This document shows positions 24,984 to 34,101 of a DNA stretch of 64,000 nucleotides, one piece after another. A model generated the notes under the pieces. That model saw nothing but the letters and a program-made list of their open reading frames with translations. It had not been told where the DNA came from and searched no databases. The DNA is from an uncultured Ruminococcus sp. GTDB lineage: Bacteria; Bacillota; Clostridia; Oscillospirales; Ruminococcaceae. How positions within the stretch are numbered: the first letter of the stretch is position 1; each line of letters starts with the position of its first letter. Both the position numbers and the translations under genes were made by a program. The stretch lies in assembly GCA_902787825.1 (NCBI GenBank), contig CADAHS010000007.1, positions 1-64,000 of the forward strand, given 5' to 3'.

Positions 24984-25916
24984 ATGTCAAATATCTACAC
25001 ATCAGCAGATCAGCTTATCGGGAAAACTCCCCTTCTGGAGCTCACGCATATCCAAAAGGAGCTTGGGCTAAAAGCAAGAATACTTGCAAAGCTTGAGTAT
25101 TTCAACCCCGCAGGCTCTGTCAAGGATAGAGTTGCCAAAGCAATGATCGAGGACGCCGAGAATAAAGGCAAGCTCACCAAAGGCTCTGTCATCATCGAAC
25201 CGACCTCCGGCAATACAGGCATCGGTCTTGCATCTGTCGCTGCCGCAAGAGGCTACCGGATCATCATCGTAATGCCCGAAACTATGTCCATCGAAAGAAG
25301 ACAGCTCATGAAAGCCTATGGCGCCGAACTTGTTCTTACCGACGGAACAAAGGGAATGAAAGGTGCGATCGCCGAGGCTGAAAGGCTCGAAAAGGAAACC
25401 CCCGGCGGAATTATTCTTGGACAGTTCACCAACCCCGCAAATCCGCAGGCTCATTTTGATATCACCGGACCAGAGATATATGAGGATACCGACGGAAATG
25501 TAGATATCTTCGTTGCAGGTGTCGGCACAGGCGGAACTGTAACAGGTGTCGGCAAATACCTGAAGCACAATAAGCCCGATGTCAGGATCGTAGCCGTTGA
25601 ACCTGCCTCCTCTCCCGTACTCTCAAAAGGTACAGCCGGAGCGCATAAGATACAGGGCATCGGCGCAGGCTTTGTCCCTGATGTGCTTGATACCACCATA
25701 TACGACGAGGTCATCGCAGTCGAGAACGACGACGCTTTCACCTACGGCGCACTCGTCGGAAAGAAAGAAGGCGTGCTTGTGGGAATTTCCTCGGGCGCAG
25801 CCGTTTACGCAGCCGTTGAGCTTGCAAAACGTCCCGAGAACGAGGGCAAAACTATCGTTGCCCTTCTTCCCGATACAGGCGACAGGTACCTTTCCACCGC
25901 CCTTTTTGCAGACTAA
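24984..25916 (+). CDS. cysK: Cysteine synthase (O-acetylserine sulfhydrylase)
   Basis: A 310-aa PLP enzyme making cysteine from O-acetylserine and sulfide. Motifs: LIGKTPLLEL, the PLP lysine in NPAGSVKDRVAKAMIE (about Lys43), the substrate loop PTSGNTGIGLA, phosphate-binding GVGTGGTVTGVG, and SSGAA near the C terminus. ATG 24984 follows CGGAGGATAA. Probably controlled by the start-site dyad and the Cys-rich leader upstream. Confidence 0.97.
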   Translation: MSNIYTSADQLIGKTPLLELTHIQKELGLKARILAKLEYFNPAGSVKDRVAKAMIEDAENKGKLTKGSVIIEPTSGNTGIGLASVAAARGYRIIIVMPETMSIERRQLMKAYGAELVLTDGTKGMKGAIAEAERLEKETPGGIILGQFTNPANPQAHFDITGPEIYEDTDGNVDIFVAGVGTGGTVTGVGKYLKHNKPDVRIVAVEPASSPVLSKGTAGAHKIQGIGAGFVPDVLDTTIYDEVIAVENDDAFTYGALVGKKEGVLVGISSGAAVYAAVELAKRPENEGKTIVALLPDTGDRYLSTALFAD

Positions 25917-25946
25917 ATAATACAAACGATCCCTATATGACCAACA

Positions 25947-25979
25947 AAGCCATACAGACTGCTTTTTTCTGTATGGCTT
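25947..25979 (+). terminator. GCCATACAG-family hairpin between cysK and trmO
   Basis: Arms AAGCCATACAG and CTGTATGGCTT, 11-nt loop containing six T. The downstream tract is only weakly T-rich, so termination may be partial. Confidence 0.65.
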
Positions 25980-26011
25980 GTTGGCTTATTATTCAATGCG
26001 AGGTAACTTTA

Positions 26012-26728
26012 ATGGATAGCTTTTCACAAACTGAGCTCACCGTCATCGGGCACGTCAGAAGCGACTTTCCCACAAAGTTCGGTGTTCCCCGTCAAAGCGG
26101 ACTCTGCCGTGATCTTCTCTCTCAGCTCGTTTTTGAACCGCCCTATAATTCTCCCGATGCCTTCCGTGGGATAGAAGACTTTTCGCATATCTGGGTGCTG
26201 TGGGGCTTTTCCGACAGCGTCACCCAAAAGTTCTCCCCCACCGTGCGTCCGCCAAAACTCGGCGGAAATACACGTTTAGGTGTCTTTGCCACACGTTCAC
26301 CGTTCAGACCCAATGCAATAGCGCTCTCCTGCGTAAAGCTCGAAAGAGTCATTCAGACTGACGGAAAAATAACGCTTGAAGTCTCAGGTGCGGATATGAA
26401 GAACGGTACACCAATACTGGATATCAAACCCTATATCCCCTATGCCGACAGCATCGCCGATGCAAAAGGCAGCTTTGCATCTGAGCATAGAAACGACCGC
26501 CTTACTGTGGATTTTCCAAGCGACCTGCTCGAACTTATACCGCAAAACAAGCGTGCTGCCCTTAACGAAGTGCTGTCCCTCGACCCACGCCCTGCCTACC
26601 ATACCGACGAACAGCGTGTCTACGGCTTCAATTTCGCAGGCTTTGAGGTCCGATTCAAAGTCCGCTGCACTATCCTCACCGTCGTCAGCGTTTCAAAACA
26701 GCCCATACCTGATTCTGCGGAAAAATAA
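26012..26728 (+). CDS. trmO: tRNA (N6-threonylcarbamoyladenosine37-N6)-methyltransferase TrmO (TsaA)
   Basis: A 238-aa UPF0066/TsaA-like protein. Motifs: IGHVRSDFPTKFGVPRQSGL at the N terminus, FRGIEDFSHIWVLWGFSD, PPKLGGNTRLGVFATRSPFRPNAIALSCVKLE (SAM-binding RSPxRPNxI), and DIKPYIPYADS. These fit the beta-barrel SAM methyltransferase that adds a methyl group to t6A37 in tRNA. ATG 26012 follows CGAGGTAAC; the frame extending upstream to 25937 runs through the hairpin. Confidence 0.93.
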   Translation: MDSFSQTELTVIGHVRSDFPTKFGVPRQSGLCRDLLSQLVFEPPYNSPDAFRGIEDFSHIWVLWGFSDSVTQKFSPTVRPPKLGGNTRLGVFATRSPFRPNAIALSCVKLERVIQTDGKITLEVSGADMKNGTPILDIKPYIPYADSIADAKGSFASEHRNDRLTVDFPSDLLELIPQNKRAALNEVLSLDPRPAYHTDEQRVYGFNFAGFEVRFKVRCTILTVVSVSKQPIPDSAEK

Positions 26729-26741
26729 ATAATATCAAAAA

Positions 26742-26774
26742 AAAACATACGGCACACCACCGTATGTTTTTATT
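26742..26774. terminator. Bidirectional terminator between trmO and pullulanase gene
   Basis: An 11-bp stem AAAACATACGG / CCGTATGTTTT with A-rich and T-rich flanks on the two sides, serving the convergent genes. Confidence 0.88.
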
Positions 26775-26790
26775 TGTCCGTTTTTTTGTA

Positions 26791-28752
26791 CTACTTGTGA
26801 GCCTGCCTGTATACTACCGCCGATATTCCCGGACAGCACACGTTGCCGCTGACCTGTTCGTCACGCTCACCGCCGTCCTCATCACAGCACAGATACCAGC
26901 TGCCGTTTGGCAGACAAAAATGCCTGTCCTCGTCGTATGGGTTAAGCGCCACAACAAAGCTCTCGTTCTCGTCAAACAAACTGAAAATAATGAAGCTCTC
27001 GTCATTCATCTTCCAGAAAGACAGCTTCTGCTCGACCTCCCACCTCATCGACATTCTGAAAAGCCTGCTGGACTTTCTCAGTCTTATCAGCGCCTTGTAG
27101 TAGCGGAAAACCTCGAAATACTTAGCTTTTCTGTCCCAGTGTACAGCGTTGGTGTAATCAGGAGAGTTGTAGCTGTTATCCTCAAAAATGTTCACATCGT
27201 TAGGCTCTTCGCCCTGCTTGAGCACCCTTGGCTTTGTCCGCAGAAAATCCTGCCCCAGCTGCAAAAACGGCACACCCTGCGAAAGCAGCACTATCGCCGC
27301 AGAAAGCTTGTCCATTTTTATTCTCGTCTGCTCACTGTCGTTTTTGGCACAAATGCTCAGCTTGTCCCACAAGGTGTTGTTGTCATGTGCCTCGCAGTAG
27401 TTTATTGCCTGCGTCGGCTCAAAAGCCCAGCAAGCCTCCCTTGCATCTCGCAGCTCAAAGTGCGGCACCGAACCAACAATACCTCTTTTGAGCGTCGCAA
27501 CTGCATTTCGGTTGCCGCTGACGAACCCCTTGTCGTAAGGGTTGAACGTTCCGCCCTTCACCGAATCACGGATATTGTCGTTGAAAAGCCCTACCCTGCC
27601 GAACTTGTACGAGTTCCACTTGTAAGCGAGCTTGTCAGCCTGAATAGGCGATTCACCGCCCGTCCAGCCCTCACCGTACATCAGGATGCGGTTGTTTATC
27701 TTGTCCAGCTCCGCACGGATAGCGTTGACCGTATCAATGTCATGCAAAGCCATAAGGTCAAACCTGAACCCATCAATGTGGTATTGCTTGACCCAGAATT
27801 TGAGAGAGTCGATGATAAATTTTCTCATCATCAGGTGATCCGAAGCCGTTTCGTTTCCGCAACCCGAACCGTTTGTGAACCTGCCATTGCCCGTCGTTCT
27901 GTGGTAATAGTACGGGAAAGACCGTTCAAAAGCCGATTCTTCGGTGTAATATGTGTGATTGTAAACAACGTCCATAATAACGCCGATGCCGTTTTTGTGA
28001 AGTGTCTGCACCAGCTGCTTGAACTCTCTTATACGGCATTTCGGGTTGCTTGGGTCAGTCGAATACGAGCCTTCAAGGCAGTTGTAATTTTTCGGGTCAT
28101 AACCCCAGTTGTACTGCCCCTTCTCAGGGTGAGCCTCATCCACCGTCGCAAAGTCCTGCACAGGCAGCAGCTGAACGTGTGTGATACCCAGTTCCTTGAG
28201 GTGTTCAAGACAGGTGTTCACCCCATCGCAGTTCGTTCCGCCAATGCTCATTCCCAGATACTTTCCCCGGTAAAGATATGCGACCCCCGATGACTCATCA
28301 ATAGAAAAGTCCCTGATGTGACACTCGTATATCACCGCATCGCACGGATTAGTGCACTCAGGTGATGGGGTATCCTCCCAGTCCTTGGGGTCAGTCGTGG
28401 AAAAGTCCACTACCGCACCTCTCTGACCGTTCACACCGCAAGCCTTGGCGTAAATGTCTATCGTCTCGTCAAGACGTTTGTGATTGTATTCAAATGTGTA
28501 TGTGTAAAATTCACCGTCACAGTTACGCAGTATCTCAACGTACCACACACCCTTGTCAAGCTGTTCCATCGGCAGGCTCTCGGTGCGGTTGTCGCCCTCA
28601 CCATCAAGATAAAGATTCAGATAGACCGCTGTTGCAAGCGGCGCCCACGTCTTGAATACTGTTTTATCAGGGTATATCACAGCCCCCAGGTCATCACCGT
28701 CGTAGTAGTATTGCTCGTCTATCCACTTATAGTTCAATCTATACAACAGCAA
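26791..28752 (-). CDS. pulA: Type I pullulanase (glycogen debranching)
   Basis: A 653-aa GH13_14-type enzyme hydrolysing alpha-1,6 branches. An N-terminal CBM48-like domain (VFKTWAPLATAVYLNLYLDGEGD) precedes the catalytic barrel. The diagnostic YNWGYDP is at about residue 226. Catalytic residues: Asp in GFRFDLMALHD (about residue 330), Glu in YGEGWTGG, and the transition-state HD in CEAHDNN. There is no signal peptide, so it is cytoplasmic and probably works with GlgP on glycogen or imported maltodextrins. Last gene of a minus-strand run, 60 bp after psd. Confidence 0.96.
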   Translation of the reverse strand: MLLYRLNYKWIDEQYYYDGDDLGAVIYPDKTVFKTWAPLATAVYLNLYLDGEGDNRTESLPMEQLDKGVWYVEILRNCDGEFYTYTFEYNHKRLDETIDIYAKACGVNGQRGAVVDFSTTDPKDWEDTPSPECTNPCDAVIYECHIRDFSIDESSGVAYLYRGKYLGMSIGGTNCDGVNTCLEHLKELGITHVQLLPVQDFATVDEAHPEKGQYNWGYDPKNYNCLEGSYSTDPSNPKCRIREFKQLVQTLHKNGIGVIMDVVYNHTYYTEESAFERSFPYYYHRTTGNGRFTNGSGCGNETASDHLMMRKFIIDSLKFWVKQYHIDGFRFDLMALHDIDTVNAIRAELDKINNRILMYGEGWTGGESPIQADKLAYKWNSYKFGRVGLFNDNIRDSVKGGTFNPYDKGFVSGNRNAVATLKRGIVGSVPHFELRDAREACWAFEPTQAINYCEAHDNNTLWDKLSICAKNDSEQTRIKMDKLSAAIVLLSQGVPFLQLGQDFLRTKPRVLKQGEEPNDVNIFEDNSYNSPDYTNAVHWDRKAKYFEVFRYYKALIRLRKSSRLFRMSMRWEVEQKLSFWKMNDESFIIFSLFDENESFVVALNPYDEDRHFCLPNGSWYLCCDEDGGERDEQVSGNVCCPGISAVVYRQAHK

Positions 28753-28812
28753 TGCCTCCTTTCGACTTTATTATTCAAGCTGTGAAATAAACTGATGTTT
28801 GATATTCTTTGT

Positions 28813-29691
28813 TTATTTTGCTGTTTTGGCTGTCGCTACTGCTTCGCCCTGCTTGACCTTTGTTTCATATCCCTCACGGGTATTTTCCAGCAGATCCTCG
28901 CAAAGCTTGACCTTATCCTTTTGCAAAAGCAGTATTATAGTCGAACCGCCGAATTCAAAATAGCCCTTCTCCTCACCACGCAGTACAGTTCTCCTGCCGT
29001 AGGGGTGCATATTTGTGATCCTGCCCACCATCAGTGCTCCGACCTCCATCTGAATGATGTCGCCGAAATTCTCCGTCCTGATAAGGCAGTAGTTTCTCGT
29101 GTTCTCCTTGTAGACCGCAACATACTCGTTCACCACCGGGTTGACCGTGCTCAGCACACCCTTTATCACCCTGTCATGGCTCTTTATCCCCGTTGCGGGG
29201 TAACAGTATCTGTGGTAATCGTCCGGCGAAAGCCTGATTATCACAGCGTAACCGTCCTCAAATCTCTTTGCAAGCTTGCTGTCACGCAAAAGGCTGTGTA
29301 TCGTGTACACAGAATTTTTTATTACAAACCCGTTTACTTTGTCTGTCTCATAAGCAGAGATCTTTCCGTCCGATGGTGAGAAAAGCACATTTTTGTCCTT
29401 CGGGATCGGTCTGCTTCCCCGCTTCACCTTGCGGATAAAGAAATCGTTGAACGACTTGTAAGCCTTAGGCTCATATTCCGAAAGATCAATGTTATTGTTC
29501 TCAGCAAAGTCCGAGATAAAGCTTGCCGAAAGCTTGCTGTCAAGCAAAGCGCCCGCCAGCCTTGAAAATGCCGGTATACTCAGAAATCTGAGAAAAGCCC
29601 TGCAAAAATAGCTGTCATACATCTTACGCAGCAGTTTGTCCTGACCCGTGGTCTGCTCAAACTCCTGTCCCTGTCTGTTGCGGTATTTCAT
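28813..29691 (-). CDS. psd: Phosphatidylserine decarboxylase
   Basis: A 292-aa proenzyme making phosphatidylethanolamine. The self-cleavage motif is GGST in GYFEFGGSTIILLLQKD near residue 256, generating the pyruvoyl group. SPSDGKISAY and the HRYCYPATG segment (with the catalytic-triad His) are also typical. N-terminal LLRKMYDSYFCRAFLRFLSIPAFSRLAG fits the longer class found with clostridial pssA. It lies 22 bp after pssA. Confidence 0.96.
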   Translation of the reverse strand: MKYRNRQGQEFEQTTGQDKLLRKMYDSYFCRAFLRFLSIPAFSRLAGALLDSKLSASFISDFAENNNIDLSEYEPKAYKSFNDFFIRKVKRGSRPIPKDKNVLFSPSDGKISAYETDKVNGFVIKNSVYTIHSLLRDSKLAKRFEDGYAVIIRLSPDDYHRYCYPATGIKSHDRVIKGVLSTVNPVVNEYVAVYKENTRNYCLIRTENFGDIIQMEVGALMVGRITNMHPYGRRTVLRGEEKGYFEFGGSTIILLLQKDKVKLCEDLLENTREGYETKVKQGEAVATAKTAK

Positions 29692-29713
29692 AAGCTCTCC
29701 CCCTCTTTAAAAC

Positions 29714-30343
29714 TCAGCGTGCCGGTGCAAACGTCCACAGTCCGATGATGACCAGAGCTGCGAGTGTGAACATAATGAAGATGCTCTTTGCAGAGAGCTT
29801 TTTCACCTTTATGTCAGCAACGAAAAGCACAGCCAGTGCCAGCATAAAACCTTGGAAAACATACGGATAAGCCTCATCGGGAATATTCTTCTTGCTCAGG
29901 AACAAAAGCGGCAGGATTATCGAGGAAGTAGTTATCGGAAGACCCTGATACTCCTTTCTGTTTTCCGCAGTGTTTCTCTGACGCTCCTCCTCCATAACGT
30001 TGAAGAAGCCCAGACGTATCAATCCGCAAAGCACGATCAGTATAGCCGAAGCAAGACCCAGACCGTAGTTGAATCCCATGTTGTACCCTATGCAAGCCGG
30101 AAGCACACCGAAAGCAACGAGATCACACAGCGAGTCTATCTGAATGCCGAATAATTTTTCCTGATCCGTCCTGTCCTTTTTGTGTCTTGCGACCTTTCCG
30201 TCAAACAGATCACAAATACCCGAGATAAGAAGACAAAGAATAGCTATCCTCTCACGGCCCTCAAAAACCTGTGTGATGCCGACCACAGCCGAGCATAGGC
30301 TCAGATATGTGAGTATCACCGTGTAATTGTAAAATCCGATCAT
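29714..30343 (-). CDS. pssA: CDP-diacylglycerol-serine O-phosphatidyltransferase
   Basis: A 209-aa multi-pass membrane enzyme making phosphatidylserine. The CDP-alcohol phosphatidyltransferase signature reads CDLFDGKVARHKKDRTDQEKLFGIQIDSLCD, with all four Asp; the AR-to-G spacing is four residues longer than the textbook motif, a form I associate with PssA. Start ATG 30343 is used since AAAAGGTG precedes it; the frame upstream to 30424 overlaps the flippase-like gene. Followed by psd, completing the PE pathway. Confidence 0.95.
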   Translation of the reverse strand: MIGFYNYTVILTYLSLCSAVVGITQVFEGRERIAILCLLISGICDLFDGKVARHKKDRTDQEKLFGIQIDSLCDLVAFGVLPACIGYNMGFNYGLGLASAILIVLCGLIRLGFFNVMEEERQRNTAENRKEYQGLPITTSSIILPLLFLSKKNIPDEAYPYVFQGFMLALAVLFVADIKVKKLSAKSIFIMFTLAALVIIGLWTFAPAR

Positions 30344-30371
30344 ATTTTCACCTTTTCCTTTTCCCCTTGGT

Positions 30372-31496
30372 TTAGCGTTCCTTTTTATCCGCCGTTGGGA
30401 TCTCAGCGACCTCCGCCTGCTCAAGCTCGGCCTGCTGTTTCTCCTTGTCGGTGTCCCGTCCGTAACGTTTAATATTTATCAGATGTGTTCCCAGTGTCAC
30501 GATACCGCCTATGATGATGACCGCATAGAAGCTCAGACCTCTGTTGAGCAGTATCGACGGGCTTATCAGATCTATCGTGAACACACCCTCAAAGAACTTG
30601 ATGAAGCAAGCCTCCGTGATCCCGGCTGCGCCCGGCAGCGGCAGCATCTCCACCGCAACGCCTATCAGCACCTGCAAAGCAACTATCTGCATAAATGTCG
30701 TACCCTGCAAATGATATGCCTTGTAAACTATCCATGTCAGCAAAAACAGCGACATTCTCTGAACGACCGTTATCACCGTTATCGTAAACAGCGATCTCAG
30801 ATTGTCCTTGATGTATTTTGAAGCCTTTACATAGTTGTCAAAGATCCTTGTCAGTCTTGCTATCATTTTTTCTGACTTTTCGGGTTTGATGATGTGCAGC
30901 CTTGCCAGCAGGTTGATCGCCTTTATTCCCATTTTTCTTGACCACAGCGGTTTAAGGCAAACCACCAGCAGCAGAGCGATGTATGCAATATTCAGCAGGA
31001 ATCCGAGATATATCAGCCAGATGTAATTGCCCACATGATCTATTACATAGCTGTGATAGAAAATGTAGAAGAACAATCCCAGCAGCACCAGCACAGCCTT
31101 ATAAACCACTGCAATGACCAGCATTATCAGCGTCGAGTAGCCGTAGTAAATGCCGTCTTTTTTCATATACACCATCTGAGCAGGCTGTCCGCCCGATGAA
31201 GACGGAGTGATGTACGAGTAGAAAAACCCTATGAATGAGTATTTCAGGCATCGCACAAACGGGACCTTTTCCTTGAACAGCCACAGCATATATTTAATGA
31301 TCACCGATTCGCCCGCAATAAAGCAGAACACACTCACTGCTCCTATCACCAGCCACAGTTTGTCAGCTCTGCGCAGCTCACGCATTATTTCGCCTATCTC
31401 TCTGTTAGCAAAAAGTATCCTGAACGTCAGATAGCCGACAACTGCAATAAACAACACGTTGATCGTATATTTGACCTTTTTGTTTATATCTATCAC
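30372..31496 (-). CDS. Lysylphosphatidylglycerol synthase TM-region/flippase-like (YbhN/UPF0104) protein
   Basis: A 374-aa integral membrane protein with about eight helices and no catalytic aminoacyl-transferase domain. The family segment FIGFFYSYITPSSSGGQPAQMVYMKKDGI and the C-terminal MLPLPGAAGITEACFIKFFEG are typical of the UPF0104/MprF-flippase-like family. The C terminus is charged (KEKQQAELEQAEVAE). It lies between mraY-like and pssA genes, so a role in moving a lipid or lipid-linked sugar is plausible. Confidence 0.88.
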   Translation of the reverse strand: MIDINKKVKYTINVLFIAVVGYLTFRILFANREIGEIMRELRRADKLWLVIGAVSVFCFIAGESVIIKYMLWLFKEKVPFVRCLKYSFIGFFYSYITPSSSGGQPAQMVYMKKDGIYYGYSTLIMLVIAVVYKAVLVLLGLFFYIFYHSYVIDHVGNYIWLIYLGFLLNIAYIALLLVVCLKPLWSRKMGIKAINLLARLHIIKPEKSEKMIARLTRIFDNYVKASKYIKDNLRSLFTITVITVVQRMSLFLLTWIVYKAYHLQGTTFMQIVALQVLIGVAVEMLPLPGAAGITEACFIKFFEGVFTIDLISPSILLNRGLSFYAVIIIGGIVTLGTHLINIKRYGRDTDKEKQQAELEQAEVAEIPTADKKER

Positions 31497-31525
31497 TCCA
31501 TATTTAACTTTATAGCCTCAGACTA

Positions 31526-32512
31526 TCACATTTCAGCGAGGCAATAGCACATTCCCACCACAGCCTGAATGATAACGAATCTTATCACGACCTGCGTGTC
31601 CGACCAGCCCTTGTTTTTTCTTACATGGTCGTGGATAGGTGTGCGGATATTTTTCATAAAATTCTTCAGCTTGAGAAATCTGATGAATGATACCTTGATA
31701 AGTCCCATACCGCCGTCGATTATCAGCACGATAGTCAGCGGAATGAAAACAAACGGCGAATTCGTTTTCAGTGCCAGCAGCGCAAGGAACACGCCCAGCG
31801 CCCTTGAACCCGCATCTCCCATCAGCATCGTGCTCGGGGAGGCGTTGAACCACAGATATGCAGCAACGACCGAGACCATGATAATGCACATCGACATCAT
31901 GTCCGATGAGTCCAGCAGTCTGCCAAGGAACAGTATCGAAACCACACAAAGGCTGCCGCAAAGGCCGTCCACACCGTCAGCGCAGTTTGTCACATTTATC
32001 GAAGCCCATACCAGCACCGTAGCAAGTATCACAAAAACCACCGGATTTATATGTATATGCCACTTGAACAGACTTATCATAATATCTGATGAGTTGAAAT
32101 AGTAATACGTCCCTGCAATGCCGCCTGAGACCACCAGATCAATAAGACCCTTTTTGAGGTTGCCCCACGGTACCTCCGCAGCGTCGTCAAAATAGCCGCT
32201 GAGCATAGCAATGTAAATGAACACGATATACAGCGCAAGCTCAAGTTTAAGCGGAACGAACAGTGCCGCAAGCAGAACGAAGCAGCTGATAAAAATAATC
32301 CCTGCGCCTCTTGCCTTGCCCTCAGACAGCGAACCGTTCACTGCGAACTCACGTCCCTGATCTTTAGGAAGCACCCTTCTGAACAGCTTCAGGCTGAAAA
32401 ACGTCAGCAAAAAGCTTGCCAGAAACATCGTCATCAGGGCAATACCCTTTACCGGAGAATTATCCGCAAGCTTTTGCAAAAGATCGTATAACATCTGTCC
32501 CATCCTTTTCAT
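31526..32512 (-). CDS. MraY-family undecaprenyl-phosphate phospho-sugar transferase
   Basis: A 328-aa polytopic membrane protein. Active-site segments match MraY: SGYFDDAAE (DDxxK region), NVTNCADGVDGL (NLTDGLDGL), NASPSTMLMGDAGSRALG (FMGDxGSLALGG), and TPIHDHVRKNKGWSDTQVVIRF (the HHxELKGWSExKVVxRFW segment of MraY, rather than WecA). It is therefore closer to lipid I synthesis than to teichoic-acid GTs. It is outside any cell-division cluster and heads a run with flippase-like, pssA and psd genes; it may be the only MraY or a second copy. Confidence 0.85.
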   Translation of the reverse strand: MKRMGQMLYDLLQKLADNSPVKGIALMTMFLASFLLTFFSLKLFRRVLPKDQGREFAVNGSLSEGKARGAGIIFISCFVLLAALFVPLKLELALYIVFIYIAMLSGYFDDAAEVPWGNLKKGLIDLVVSGGIAGTYYYFNSSDIMISLFKWHIHINPVVFVILATVLVWASINVTNCADGVDGLCGSLCVVSILFLGRLLDSSDMMSMCIIMVSVVAAYLWFNASPSTMLMGDAGSRALGVFLALLALKTNSPFVFIPLTIVLIIDGGMGLIKVSFIRFLKLKNFMKNIRTPIHDHVRKNKGWSDTQVVIRFVIIQAVVGMCYCLAEM

Positions 32513-32581
32513 ATGCCGAACCTACGGCGTTTGAAGCCTCTCAGCCGCCGCAAGACCACACTTCTCAAAATACACAGTACT

Positions 32582-32610
32582 ATTATACTACATTTATGCG
32601 GAAATTGCAA
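32582..32610 (-). promoter_or_regulatory. Promoter of the mraY-pssA-psd run
   Basis: Minus-strand TTGCAA (32605-32610), 17-bp spacer, TATAAT (32582-32587), 70 bp before the mraY-like start. Confidence 0.75.
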
Positions 32611-32716
32611 ACAATATCTCAAATAATATTGCACAAATTTAGGGAATTACCGGCGTAATTTTTTAGACTTTTAGAGATAATTTGTGATATATCGGATCTG
32701 AATGCGTCATTTGCGC

Positions 32717-32750
32717 AAAAAAAGAGGCATCAGCACCGCTTCAGCCTCTT
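32717..32750 (-). terminator. Terminator of the VanY-like gene
   Basis: On the minus strand AAGAGGC-TGA-AGC-GGT-GCT-GAT-GCCTCTT then a run of T. The internal TGA/GAT loop allows tandem G-A pairs. Confidence 0.8.
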
Positions 32751-32766
32751 GTCGTCTTATATGATC

Positions 32767-33888
32767 TCAGTATGAATATTTGCTCGATATTCCCAGATAT
32801 TCCTCCAGACTCAGTCCGCTCGCCTCAATAGACTTGCACAGATTGATGTCACCCAGGTATCTGACGTGCCACGATTCAGCCATGTATCCCGTCGAGCTTT
32901 CCTTTCCCGCCTTGTAACGGATAATGAACCCGTAATCTGTGCAGTGCTTCGCCAGCCACTTTGCCTCGACTGTGTTGTCAAAATAGCTTGAAGCCATATT
33001 GATGTCCGCAGCAAGACCCGTCTGGTGCTCACTGTGACCCGGCCTTGCCGAATATCTGTCCGCAGCAGCCTTTCCGTCCATAGCAACATAATTGTTGTAC
33101 AGATACTGCTGATAGCTGTAGCTCCTGTAACCCGAGCAAACAAAAAGATTTATTCCCTCAGCCGCAGCAGCCTTCTGCATCTTTGTGAATGCAGCTGCAG
33201 CGTTCGGATCGAGATACTGATAGTTTCCCACCGGCACTACGTTTGGAACATAGCTTGACGGCAGCGGGTACGTCTTGTTCGCAATAAGTATCCCGTTCAC
33301 ATATGTAAGTCCGCCTTTTTTCTCAACGTCCGCAGGACCTACCGGTTCGGTAGCCGTCTGCTTTGTCGTCTGCTTGGACACAGTCGTTTTTCTGGTCGTC
33401 TGCTGTGAAGCAGTGGTCTGCTTTGCAGTCGTCTTTGCAGTCGTCTTTACAGTCGTCTCAGTCGTCTGCTGAGTCGTCGTCTGCTCGTCAGTATCCGAAG
33501 TTTCCTGTGTCGTCTGCGATGTCTGCTCACTTGTCGCAGACGTGTCAGAAGTCGAAGACTGCTGTGTCTGCGTCATCGTCTCGGTCTGAGTGTCGCTGAG
33601 GCTTGAAGGATCGTCCAAAGCCGATGCCTCAGTCTGAGTACCGTCCGAAGACTGCCTTGCGACCTCTATTGCGCTGTCAGCATCTGAGATGTCATTTCCA
33701 GAGCACTTTGCCAGTACCACTACCGAGCCTCCCAGTACCACAGCCAGAGCAATAACTCCGCATACCTGTCTTATGCGGTACTTGTTGCGCTGAGCAAAGC
33801 TCTTTTTGTGTGCAGCATTATATCCGTCCGAATGTGCAGCGCTCTCTTTTTTTTCGCTGCGTATCTCATTTTCATTTTTGTCGTCCAT
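32767..33888 (-). CDS. VanY-type D-alanyl-D-alanine carboxypeptidase (peptidase M15B)
   Basis: A 373-aa protein anchored by one N-terminal helix (VCGVIALAVVLGGSVVVLA), followed by a roughly 110-residue Ser/Thr/Gln-rich linker (TETTVKTTAKTTAKQTT) and an M15 domain. The zinc site is visible as SARPGHSEHQTGLAADI (HxxxxxxD) and ESWHVRYLG, with SGYRSYSYQQYLYNNYV. It trims peptidoglycan stem peptides. I prefer ATG 33888 after GGGGAAA; ATG 33900 is possible. Single gene with its own promoter and terminator. Confidence 0.92.
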   Translation of the reverse strand: MDDKNENEIRSEKKESAAHSDGYNAAHKKSFAQRNKYRIRQVCGVIALAVVLGGSVVVLAKCSGNDISDADSAIEVARQSSDGTQTEASALDDPSSLSDTQTETMTQTQQSSTSDTSATSEQTSQTTQETSDTDEQTTTQQTTETTVKTTAKTTAKQTTASQQTTRKTTVSKQTTKQTATEPVGPADVEKKGGLTYVNGILIANKTYPLPSSYVPNVVPVGNYQYLDPNAAAAFTKMQKAAAAEGINLFVCSGYRSYSYQQYLYNNYVAMDGKAAADRYSARPGHSEHQTGLAADINMASSYFDNTVEAKWLAKHCTDYGFIIRYKAGKESSTGYMAESWHVRYLGDINLCKSIEASGLSLEEYLGISSKYSY

Positions 33889-33945
33889 TTTTTTCCCCAT
33901 TCTTTATACATCATGTTTGACTTTTGTGCTTTCAAATACATTTTC

Positions 33946-33974
33946 ATTATACCACACTATCTCGTAAAATTCAA
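33946..33974 (-). promoter_or_regulatory. Promoter of the VanY-like gene
   Basis: Minus-strand TTGAAT (33969-33974), 17-bp spacer, TATAAT (33946-33951). Confidence 0.7.
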
Positions 33975-34036
33975 GCGGTTTGACCCCATATATGCAAATA
34001 AAAATCAATAATATAATTAAAAATTCGGGAACACTA

Positions 34037-34065
34037 TTGATTTTTTGTCGTAATAAGTGTATAAT
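34037..34065 (+). promoter_or_regulatory. Promoter of the FemX-like gene
   Basis: TTGATT (34037-34042), 17-bp spacer, TATAAT (34060-34065), 37 bp before ATG 34102. Confidence 0.7.
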
Positions 34066-34101
34066 ATCTTTGAATTGAAAAAAATTGGGGAAGGTACATT
34101 T

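Noticed and set aside
26764-28293. Long plus-strand open frame of 509 codons opposite the pullulanase gene
   Set aside because: It is the antisense of a clear GH13 enzyme with all catalytic motifs, has low-complexity Val/Arg-rich content and no Shine-Dalgarno.
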